NCBI GenBank assembly: GCA_015654965.1
Contig: JAATGD010000174.1
Location: 1-22,663 of the forward strand
Length of the DNA: 22,663 bases
Source of the DNA: Hyphomicrobiales bacterium
GTDB lineage: Bacteria; Pseudomonadota; Alphaproteobacteria; Rhizobiales; Rhizobiaceae
Direction: 5' to 3'
Part shown: positions 16,408 through 22,663 of the stretch, piece by piece
How the letters are laid out: every line of letters starts with the position of its first letter
Numbering within the stretch: the first letter of the stretch is position 1
The notes under the pieces: model-generated
Told to the model about the DNA's origin: nothing
What the model saw: the letters and a program-made list of their open reading frames with translations, nothing else
Databases searched by the model: none
Made by a program: the position numbers and the translations under genes

Positions 16408-16908
16408 TTATGTCGTCTCAATGCGATAGTGATGATCGGGGAAAAAATACTCCTCCAGATTATCCTCACGACCATAACGATCCACGACGAGAAAATCCGA
16501 AACCGCATCGAGAGAAAGCAGCGGATGGTGCCAGACATTGCGCCCATAATTGACGCCCTGATGCCCTCGGGCGAGATAAACATGCGGGGCGGCGGGCGTG
16601 CCGTTTGCATCCTCCGCCACCACGACCAGAAAGGGCCGCTGTTGCAGCGGAATGAAAGCTTGCGAGCCGTAAGGATGGCGTTCCATCATGGCAATGTCGA
16701 TAGGCGCTTTAAAAGGCTGGCCGCGAAAAATATTGACCAGAACACGCGCCTGCGTGCCTGCCGCCTCCACCCGTGCCAGATCATGAAAACGCTCGGTTGT
16801 GCCATTGTTGATCAGGCGGCGCTCGGCACCATCGATCTCGATCACATCTCCAAAGGGCGCAAAAGCCTGTTTCGTCAGTGGTTTGACTTTTAATAGTTCA
16901 ATCCGCAA
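16408..16908 (-). CDS. allA: Ureidoglycolate lyase (AllA)
   Basis: 166 residues from the preferred start. It matches AllA in length and order: AFAPFGDVIEIDGA, INNGTTERFHDLA, ERHPYGSQAFIPL, GVNYGRNVWHHPLL and DFLVVDRYG. The enzyme splits ureidoglycolate to glyoxylate and urea at the end of purine/allantoin degradation in the cytosol. I chose TTG 16908 because AGGGAGG ends 5 nt upstream and the resulting N-terminus aligns with E. coli AllA; a TTG at 16938 would add ten residues that include this ribosome site. No other allantoin gene is in the window. It lies 84 nt before the DUF2793 gene and 128 nt after the bioY stop, with a terminator between, so it has its own promoter. Confidence 0.88.
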   Translation of the reverse strand: MRIELLKVKPLTKQAFAPFGDVIEIDGAERRLINNGTTERFHDLARVEAAGTQARVLVNIFRGQPFKAPIDIAMMERHPYGSQAFIPLQQRPFLVVVAEDANGTPAAPHVYLARGHQGVNYGRNVWHHPLLSLDAVSDFLVVDRYGREDNLEEYFFPDHHYRIETT

Positions 16909-16990
16909 TCGCACCTCCCTTATATCGGTCCCTGACAAAGCCTTGCCGCATCGCGCCTGTCAATCGTGAAGCAGTTTCAACAGATATGAA

Positions 16991-17015
16991 AAAGGCCGGG
17001 AATGACCCGGCCTTT
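16991..17015 (-). terminator. Intrinsic terminator of bioY
   Basis: On the minus strand a perfect 10-bp stem AAAGGCCGGG / CCCGGCCTTT with a 5-nt loop runs straight into a T tract (CCTTTTTC). It lies 21 nt after the bioY stop codon, a textbook rho-independent terminator separating bioY from allA. Confidence 0.85.
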
Positions 17016-17036
17016 CCGACATTGAGGAAAGAATGA

Positions 17037-17636
17037 TCAGCGCTTGAAGAGTGCCGTCACGGCAGGAACACCGCAGGCGGCAAGCGCCAGCTTGACCAGA
17101 TCGCCAATAATGAACACGCCGAAGCCAAAGGCGATGCCTTTTTCAAGACCGAACAGATAAGCCATCCAGCCTGCACCCATGATGAGGATGACCGCTTCGG
17201 CCAAAAGCATTGCGCCACCCAGCTTGAGCGGATTGCGCGCCATGCCCTTGACGGCAGCGCGGCCAACGATCCATGCGGCCACCAGATAGGACAGGAGATA
17301 GCCGCCGGTCGGTCCGACCATATAGGCAAGACCGATGCCCTTTTCCGGTGTGCCGGTGAAGACCGGCATGCCAAGCGCGCCTTCAAGCAGATAGAGAGCA
17401 ACGGTTGCGACAGCAAGCCGCGAGCCGTAAAGAGCGGCAATCGCGAACAGCGCCGCGGTCTGCATAGTCACATTGACATAGAGGAGATCGACCTTGATCT
17501 TGGCGGAAAGCGTGAGCACTGCCGTGCCGATCAGCGCAAGCGAGACGAAGTAGAAGGCTCGCGTCAACTGCCGCGTCGGAAGATAGCTTTCAACAAGCGA
17601 TAGGGTAGCAACGCGGGACGGGGCTTTGTTGGGCAT
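17037..17636 (-). CDS. bioY: Biotin transporter substrate-binding membrane protein BioY
   Basis: 199 residues with about six membrane helices. Family signatures are VNVTMQTAALFAIAALYGSRLAVATVALYLLEGALGMPVF and the GPTGGYLLSYLVAAWIVG glycine-rich loop, here read in two pieces of the same region. BioY is the biotin-binding S component of an ECF transporter, or works alone in some Rhizobiales. The energising BioM/BioN genes are not adjacent; the next genes upstream and downstream are unrelated. ATG 17636 is chosen because AGGAG stands 6 nt upstream; TTG 17642 would fall inside this spacer. A strong terminator follows. The 156-bp gap to the divergent MBL gene must hold promoters for both, but I see no convincing BioR box. 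Confidence 0.92.
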   Translation of the reverse strand: MPNKAPSRVATLSLVESYLPTRQLTRAFYFVSLALIGTAVLTLSAKIKVDLLYVNVTMQTAALFAIAALYGSRLAVATVALYLLEGALGMPVFTGTPEKGIGLAYMVGPTGGYLLSYLVAAWIVGRAAVKGMARNPLKLGGAMLLAEAVILIMGAGWMAYLFGLEKGIAFGFGVFIIGDLVKLALAACGVPAVTALFKR

Positions 17637-17792
17637 GCTCAACTCCTGAATATGAATGCGAGTTGTGAAGTGTCAAAACAACGATCATTCCCCGATCAGC
17701 CGATCAAGTGTGAGCATTGTCGTTGAAAGCTGACTATATAAGGCTTATGGCCTTTTATCAATCGAACCAAAGACGAATGGGAAAGCATAATC

Positions 17793-18698
17793 ATGGCGCT
17801 TGCATTCGACAATCATTTCTCCCCCGAATATGGCAAGCCGGTCCCCTTGCGTAAAGACCTCATGCGCGTCACGGCCAATAATCCCAGCGCTTTTACCTTT
17901 CACGGCACCAATAGCTATATCATCGGGCGCGATACGCTGGCCATTATCGACCCCGGTCCCATTGACGAGGCGCATTACCGCACGCTTCTTGCGGCCATTG
18001 GCGAGCGGCCCGTCAGTCATGTTTTCGTGAGCCACACCCATCGCGACCACTCGCCGCTTGCGCAACGCTTCAAGGAAAAATTCGGCGCGCTCACGGTTGC
18101 CGAAGGCCCGCATCGCCCCGCCCGCGCCTATCATGCGGGCGAAATCAACCACCTCGAAGCCAGTGCCGATATGGATTTTACGCCCGATATCGCGCTTGCC
18201 GATGGCGCGACAATCCAGGGCGACGGCTGGGCGATCGAAGGCATATATACGCCCGGACACGCCGCCAATCACATGGCATTTGCATTGAAAGAGAGCGGTA
18301 TCCTGTTTTCCGCCGATCATGTCATGGCCTGGGCGACCTCCATCGTGGCGCCACCCGACGGCGCGATGAGCGACTATATGGCCTCGCTTGAAAAATTATT
18401 GGCGCGCGATGACGCGGTCTATCTGCCCGGACATGGCGGTGCAGTGACCAAACCCGGCCCTTTCGTACGCGGCTTGCGCGCCCATCGCAAAATGCGCGAG
18501 CGCGCAATTTTAGAGCGTATCATGAAAGGGGATCGCGCTATCACCGATATGGTCAAGGCGATCTATCGTGACACCGACCCGCGCCTGCATGGCGCGGCAG
18601 CCCTCTCCGTTCTCGCGCATATCGAGGATCTGGTCGCACGCGGCGAAATCTTGACCGAAAACAATCCCTCGCTCGATGGCATATATCTACCCCGCTAG
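17793..18698 (+). CDS. MBL-fold metallo-hydrolase (LACTB2-like)
   Basis: 301 residues, a metallo-beta-lactamase fold hydrolase. Zinc-site motifs are HTHRDH starting at H81, TPGHAANH with H156, SADHVMAW with D175, and LPGHGG with H214. The C-terminal helical segment (HRKMRERAILERI, then a winged-helix-like ALSVLAHIEDLVARGEI) matches the LACTB2 / glyoxalase-II-related subgroup, whose members include nucleases and thioester hydrolases, so substrate is not predictable. No signal peptide is present, so it is cytosolic. The GGGAAAG ahead of ATG 17793 can serve as ribosome site. It is divergent from bioY and stands alone. Confidence 0.85.
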   Translation: MALAFDNHFSPEYGKPVPLRKDLMRVTANNPSAFTFHGTNSYIIGRDTLAIIDPGPIDEAHYRTLLAAIGERPVSHVFVSHTHRDHSPLAQRFKEKFGALTVAEGPHRPARAYHAGEINHLEASADMDFTPDIALADGATIQGDGWAIEGIYTPGHAANHMAFALKESGILFSADHVMAWATSIVAPPDGAMSDYMASLEKLLARDDAVYLPGHGGAVTKPGPFVRGLRAHRKMRERAILERIMKGDRAITDMVKAIYRDTDPRLHGAAALSVLAHIEDLVARGEILTENNPSLDGIYLPR

Positions 18699-19047
18699 GT
18701 CGTGGTGACGAGTTAAGATAATGGAGCAAAGATACTACTTTATTAGAAAAGCAAGAGCGCTGCTTCGACAATCACGCCTTAATCGACTCCCGATTTTCGC
18801 CTTATATCACAAATAAAAGAATCTTTCTGACAAAGTAACGTATTATTAAAACATGTTATACTCGTAAAACGTGTTTACGTCATTTAAATTTAACTCATAT
18901 GTAGAAAATGCCAGCTGTTTTATCATGACAATTATTTATAAAATAAAAAAACCACGGAAATCGAACATTGGGCCATTGCGGCACCTTCTAATGAAGGGCA
19001 TGATTATGTATCAGGGGGCACTTCAGCAATTCGTCGAAGGGGACGGG
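18699..19047 (+). other. AT-rich intergenic region with -10-like box and inverted repeat
   Basis: 349 bp without a supported gene between the MBL and small hypothetical genes. It is strongly AT-rich from about 18780 to 18960. TATACT at 18857-18862 could be a -10 element (no good -35). Immediately after it, CGTAAA-ACGTG-TTTACG (18863-18879) is an inverted repeat that could be an operator. An open frame from GTG 18871 crosses this region, but its first 59 codons lack coding character and no ribosome site precedes it. Confidence 0.45.
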
Positions 19048-19488
19048 ATGAATCATGCCTCCAAAAATGGTACCGATATGTTCGGCGCTCTCCCTGCATC
19101 CAGCTCAAGGGTAGATCCCGTTGAGGATGAGGCAATGACGCTTGAAGCCGTCGAGCTGGAATTTGCGCTCGGTGCCATTGATGTCTTTGTCGAAGGTTTT
19201 GATGCAGCGCTTGCCAAGGCGGCCGAACGGGTCGGCGGCAAGGTTTTATTCAATATGCCTGCCATCGACACCAGCGAAGCGCAGCGCATTGGTGCCATTG
19301 CCATTGCCGCAGAACCGCAGGATCAGGTGATTTTCGTAACCTTGCGCAATGACGGCACCACCTTGACCATCGGCACGCCCGAAGGCGGTAATATCCAATT
19401 TGAAAGTCTTGGCCACACTTATGCCGCCGTCATGAAAAGCCTGACGCCGAAGGCATCATCGGATAGCGCCAAAACCGGGGACGAGTGA
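19048..19488 (+). CDS. Conserved-type hypothetical protein, 146 residues
   Basis: I do not recognise a family. ATG 19048 is chosen because GAAGGGG lies 5 nt upstream and because earlier in-frame codons fall in AT-rich sequence. The product is acidic and soluble-looking, with no signal peptide or membrane segment. Residues about 30-75 are alanine-rich and probably helical (ELEFALGAIDVFVEGFDAALAKAAERV), and the C-terminal half alternates hydrophobic strands (DQVIFVTLRNDGTTLTIGTPEGG), suggesting a small alpha/beta domain. Its TGA abuts the TAA of the convergent deacetylase-like gene with no base between. The codon usage matches the surrounding genes. Confidence 0.7.
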   Translation: MNHASKNGTDMFGALPASSSRVDPVEDEAMTLEAVELEFALGAIDVFVEGFDAALAKAAERVGGKVLFNMPAIDTSEAQRIGAIAIAAEPQDQVIFVTLRNDGTTLTIGTPEGGNIQFESLGHTYAAVMKSLTPKASSDSAKTGDE

Positions 19489-20310
19489 TTACTTCCCGTC
19501 CACCGGCTTTTTAAGCGGATTTACGCCGCTTGTCAGATTGTGCGCCGGAACCGGATTGAGCGTCAGCGTGGTTTTGACATCGCGCAACAGCACGAACCTC
19601 ATGCCCCTGGCTTTCAATGCCAGAACACCCTTGACCACGCCCTCGCCTGCCGAGCGCGATGGCTGGTTGATGTGCGAAATGATGACATCGCCGTCCCGCG
19701 CCGCCGCAATGCGCCGCTCCACGGTTGGCGCAAGCAATGACGCGCCCTGATCGCCATTGAGCGAATAGCCACCAATGCCATAGCCAAGACTGGTTGCAAG
19801 ATCGACCGCATCGGTCGAATAACGCGCCGTGGCATCACGGTACCATTTTGGCTTTGGCGCGCCCGCATCCATAATGGCTTTCGTTCCACCTTCGATCTCA
19901 TCGCGCACGGCTTCAAGCGATCCTGCAGTCTTGATACCATAGACCTTCGCAACATTTGTGACCGCCGGCACATGCATCGCGCCGTGATCCTCGATGGCAA
20001 ACAGATCGGCATTGGCCTTGAGAACGCCAAAAGCTTCCGCATTCTGCTTCAGCCAGCGCCCGGTTACGAAAATCGTCGCCGGAATGCGCTCCTTCACCAG
20101 CATATCGAGAATACGCCGGTCGGTCTTGCCCATGCAGGCATCGAGCGTCAGTGCCACCTGCGGCGCGGACACGCCACCTTTTGCAATAGTCAGTCGCGGC
20201 TCGACAAGCCGGATTTTCTCGGGATCTGCCTGCGGTGGCGGCTCAACCGCATGCGCCACACCAGAGAACAACAACAGTGCGGCCCCCGCCACAAAAATTT
20301 TTCGCACCAT
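19489..20310 (-). CDS. Secreted NodB-like polysaccharide deacetylase-family protein with altered motifs
   Basis: 273 residues from ATG 20310, beginning with a clear Sec signal peptide (MVRKIFVAGAALLLFSGVAHA, cleavage expected after AHA), so the protein is periplasmic. The NodB fold is suggested by LTLDACMG at the position of the TFDDG motif (D57 retained, second Asp replaced by Ala) and by DHGAMHVP (H109, H113). The usual RxPxG motif appears as YRDATARYS. The loss of one metal-ligand Asp may mean changed or no deacetylase activity; this variant pattern recurs in alphaproteobacterial relatives as I recall. GAGG stands 7 nt upstream of 20310. ATG 20343 lies inside a hairpin loop and has no ribosome site. 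It follows ppdK on the same strand after 82 bp. Confidence 0.78.
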   Translation of the reverse strand: MVRKIFVAGAALLLFSGVAHAVEPPPQADPEKIRLVEPRLTIAKGGVSAPQVALTLDACMGKTDRRILDMLVKERIPATIFVTGRWLKQNAEAFGVLKANADLFAIEDHGAMHVPAVTNVAKVYGIKTAGSLEAVRDEIEGGTKAIMDAGAPKPKWYRDATARYSTDAVDLATSLGYGIGGYSLNGDQGASLLAPTVERRIAAARDGDVIISHINQPSRSAGEGVVKGVLALKARGMRFVLLRDVKTTLTLNPVPAHNLTSGVNPLKKPVDGK

Positions 20311-20328
20311 CTGCTGCCTCAAAAGGGG

Positions 20329-20360
20329 TTGGGTGTTCATCATCGCGCTTGAACACCCAA
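20329..20360 (-). terminator. Hairpin between ppdK and the deacetylase-like gene
   Basis: A perfect 11-bp inverted repeat TTGGGTGTTCA / TGAACACCCAA with a 10-nt loop lies 32 nt after the ppdK stop codon. On the minus strand it is followed by AACCCCTTTTG, a short T run. It probably ends or attenuates ppdK transcription and argues that the next gene begins at 20310 rather than at the ATG 20343 in the loop. Confidence 0.6.
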
Positions 20361-20392
20361 AGGGAAGTCAAATTATGGCAAATCGTTCGCCG

Positions 20393-22663
20393 TCATTTTT
20401 CCCGAATTGCCGCCTGCGCCGCGGCAAGCCGCGCAATCGGCACGCGGAACGGCGAACAGGACACGTAATCAAGCCCGGTTTTCTCACAAAAGGCAATGGA
20501 GGCGGGATCGCCACCATGTTCACCACAAATGCCAAGCTTGATATTTGCGCGCGTCTTGCGTCCGCGTTCCGCTGCAATCTCCACCAGCTCGCCGACACCA
20601 TCGACATCGAGCGAAACGAACGGGTCCTGCTCGATCACGCCACGCGCCTGATAGGTCGAAAGAAACGGAGCCGCATCGTCACGCGAAATGCCGAAGGTTG
20701 TCTGCGTCAGGTCATTGGTGCCAAACGAGAAAAATTCCGCCGATTGCGCAATATCACCGGCGCGCAAAGCCGCACGCGGCAATTCGATCATGGTGCCGAC
20801 CATGTAATCGATCTTGATCCCTGCTTCTTTGATCACAGCCTCAGCCACCGCATCAATGCGCGCCTTGACGAAATCAAGCTCGGCCTTGAGGCCTACCAGC
20901 GGCACCATGATTTCCGGCACCACCGGCTCTCCGGTCTTCTTGCCTGCTTCAACGGCCGCCTCAAAAATGGCGCGGGCCTGCATTTCGGCGATTTCAGGAT
21001 AAGAAATCGCCAGACGGCAACCGCGATGACCGAGCATCGGGTTGAATTCATGCAAGGATTCGGCGCGTTCGCGCAGTTTTCCGGCATCGACCCCCATGGC
21101 CTCAGCCACTTCACCGACTTCCTCATCCGTATGCGGCAGAAATTCATGCAAAGGCGGATCGAGCAGGCGGATCGTCACCGGCAGGCCCTTCATGATCTCG
21201 AACAATTCGACAAAATCCGAACGCTGCATCGGCAAAAGATTTGCCAAAGCCGCACGGCGTCCATCTTCATTCTCCGACAGGATCATTTCGCGCATGGCGA
21301 CAATGCGGCTTCCGTCAAAGAACATATGCTCGGTGCGGCAAAGCCCGATGCCTTCGGCCCCGAAGGAGCGTGCGGTACGCGCATCCGCAGGCGTTTCAGC
21401 ATTGGAGCGCACCTTCATGCGCCGCGTGCGGTCGGCCCATTGCATCAATTGTCCGAAATCGCCCGAAAGCTCGGGTTGCAGCATGGCGACAGCACCTTTC
21501 AACACCTGTCCGGTGCCGCCATCAATGGTAATGACCTCGCCCTTGGCGAACTTTTGGCCCGCCGCCAGCATCACGCCATTGCGGTAATCGACACGCAAGG
21601 AACCGGCGCCTGAAACGCAGGGCTTGCCCATGCCACGCGCCACAACCGCCGCATGGCTGGTCATGCCGCCGCGCGTGGTGAGAATGCCTTCCGCCGCATG
21701 CATGCCGTGAATATCTTCGGGGCTGGTTTCAACACGCACCAGAATGACCTTGCGGCCTTCTGATTTTGCCTGTTCCGCCTCTTCCGAGGAGAAGACAATC
21801 GCGCCGGTGGCCGCCCCCGGTGAGGCAGGCAGCCCCTGCCCGATGACAATGCGCTCGGCACGCGGGTCGATGGTCGGGTGCAGAAGCTGATCGAGCGAGG
21901 CCGGATCGACGCGGCATACTGCTTCTTCTTCGCTGATCAGCTTTTCGCCCGCCATTTCCACCGCCATTTTCAACGCGGCCTTGGCGGTACGCTTGCCCGA
22001 ACGGGTTTGCAGCATCCACAATTTGCCGCGCTCGATGGTGAATTCAAGGTCCTGCATGTCGCGGTAATGGCTCTCAAGCCTCTGTGCCACCCGCACAAAC
22101 TCAGCGAACGCCTCCGGCATCACCTTTTCAAGCGACGGCTTGTCGGAACCTGCGGCAATGCGCGCTTCTTCGGTGATATTCTGCGGCGTGCGGATACCCG
22201 CCACCACATCCTCTCCTTGGGCATTAACCAGAAACTCGCCATAGAGCTTGTTTTCGCCCGTCGATGGATTGCGCGTGAAGGCAACACCGGTCGCGGATGT
22301 CTCGCCCATATTGCCGAACACCATGGCCTGCACATTGACAGCCGTACCCCATGCAGCCGGGATATTATGCAGCCTGCGATAGGTGATGGCGCGCGCATTC
22401 ATCCAGCTTGAGAACACGGCGCCAATCGCGCCCCAGAGCTGCTCATGCGGGTCTTGCGGAAAGGGAGTACCCAGTTCCTCCTCGACCTTCGCCTTATAGA
22501 GCGCGATCACGTCCTTCCAATCGTCGGCGCTTAAGGCCGTATCGACATCGACATCAAGGCTTGCCTTCTTGTCGTCGAGAATTTCCTCGAAAAACCCATG
22601 ATCGACGCCCAGAACCACATCGGAATACATCTGGATGAAGCGGCGATAGCTGTCATAGGCGAA
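20393..22663 (-). CDS. ppdK: Pyruvate phosphate dikinase, C-terminal part (gene continues past the right edge)
   Basis: 756 residues are visible of a protein usually near 880-890, so about 130 N-terminal residues lie beyond 22663. The frame is open to the edge, starting FAYDSYRRFIQMYSD. The order is: end of the ATP-grasp domain (AVNVQAMVFGNMGETSATGVAFTRNP, read in pieces), the mobile phosphohistidine domain with GGMTSHAAVVARG (phospho-accepting His codon at 21653-21655), then the PEP/pyruvate barrel with GLCRTEHMF, MLGHRGCRL, FSFGTNDLTQTTFG and GICGEHGGDP. It interconverts pyruvate, ATP and phosphate with PEP, AMP and pyrophosphate in the cytosol, feeding gluconeogenesis, which matters for Brucella-type metabolism on C3/C4 substrates. 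No truncation or missing catalytic residue is seen in the visible part. Confidence 0.95.
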   Translation of the reverse strand, partial: FAYDSYRRFIQMYSDVVLGVDHGFFEEILDDKKASLDVDVDTALSADDWKDVIALYKAKVEEELGTPFPQDPHEQLWGAIGAVFSSWMNARAITYRRLHNIPAAWGTAVNVQAMVFGNMGETSATGVAFTRNPSTGENKLYGEFLVNAQGEDVVAGIRTPQNITEEARIAAGSDKPSLEKVMPEAFAEFVRVAQRLESHYRDMQDLEFTIERGKLWMLQTRSGKRTAKAALKMAVEMAGEKLISEEEAVCRVDPASLDQLLHPTIDPRAERIVIGQGLPASPGAATGAIVFSSEEAEQAKSEGRKVILVRVETSPEDIHGMHAAEGILTTRGGMTSHAAVVARGMGKPCVSGAGSLRVDYRNGVMLAAGQKFAKGEVITIDGGTGQVLKGAVAMLQPELSGDFGQLMQWADRTRRMKVRSNAETPADARTARSFGAEGIGLCRTEHMFFDGSRIVAMREMILSENEDGRRAALANLLPMQRSDFVELFEIMKGLPVTIRLLDPPLHEFLPHTDEEVGEVAEAMGVDAGKLRERAESLHEFNPMLGHRGCRLAISYPEIAEMQARAIFEAAVEAGKKTGEPVVPEIMVPLVGLKAELDFVKARIDAVAEAVIKEAGIKIDYMVGTMIELPRAALRAGDIAQSAEFFSFGTNDLTQTTFGISRDDAAPFLSTYQARGVIEQDPFVSLDVDGVGELVEIAAERGRKTRANIKLGICGEHGGDPASIAFCEKTGLDYVSCSPFRVPIARLAAAQAAIREK

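Noticed and set aside
17732..17741. BioR operator upstream of bioY
   Set aside because: The best match to the BioR consensus TTATMKATAA that I could find by eye agrees at only 7 of 10 positions and matches one half only, so it is too weak to call.
18871..19047. N-terminal extension of the hypothetical gene from GTG 18871
   Set aside because: AT-rich, no ribosome site, overlaps the possible operator; ATG 19048 has a good GAAGGGG site.
19994..21613. 539-codon open frame on the plus strand
   Set aside because: It lies antisense to the deacetylase-like gene and ppdK, whose minus-strand proteins have clear family motifs; the plus-strand product is rich in Arg/His with no domain, typical of a shadow frame in GC-rich DNA.
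1..22663. Insertion sequences, transposases or integrases
   Set aside because: No protein with transposase or integrase motifs and no long terminal inverted repeats were seen, although the neighbourhood in Brucella is known for such elements.

Overview
The window looks like chromosome from an alphaproteobacterium of the Brucellaceae (Brucella or the former Ochrobactrum). This rests on recognised proteins and gene order, not on a database search. A WbkF-type polyprenyl-phosphate sugar-1-phosphate transferase sits convergent with a WbkD-type membrane nucleotide-sugar dehydratase, a pair known from Brucella O-polysaccharide genetics. Downstream lie AllA, BioY, a lactamase-fold hydrolase, a divergent NodB-like protein and a pyruvate phosphate dikinase.

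Layout. (1) 90-3155 (+): a 1021-residue methyltransferase / coiled coil / double GT2 glycosyltransferase whose coiled coil is encoded by 21-bp tandem repeats. (2) 3250-11800 (-): a tightly packed surface-sugar operon, in transcription order HAD-UbiA prenyltransferase, DprE1-like FAD oxidase, DprE2-like SDR, NAD-dependent epimerase, FAD oxidoreductase, GtrA-type flippase and a large membrane protein. (3) 12068-12142 (-): tRNA-Gln(TTG) with a clear promoter. (4) 12373-15235: wbkF (+) and wbkD (-), whose 3' ends overlap by 14 bp. (5) 15487-17636 (-): DUF2793 protein, allA and bioY. (6) 17793-19488 (+): MBL hydrolase, a 349-bp AT-rich gap, and a small hypothetical protein. (7) 19489-22663 (-): NodB-like protein and ppdK, which runs off the right edge.

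The most interesting content is region 2. UbiA, DprE1, DprE2 and GtrA homologues together match the set that mycobacteria use to make and flip polyprenyl-phosphoryl-D-arabinofuranose (Rv3806c, Rv3790, Rv3791, Rv3789). The same set is known for D-Araf pilin modification in some Pseudomonas. Its presence beside O-antigen priming genes suggests an arabinofuranose-type surface decoration that, as far as I know, is not described for Brucellaceae. The flanking GT2 and membrane proteins are candidate transferases.

The cluster appears to be decaying. The FAD oxidoreductase has an in-frame amber codon at 6472-6474. The large membrane protein is split by a frameshift near 4358-4367. The four core genes and the epimerase are intact, so the donor could still be made while later steps are impaired.
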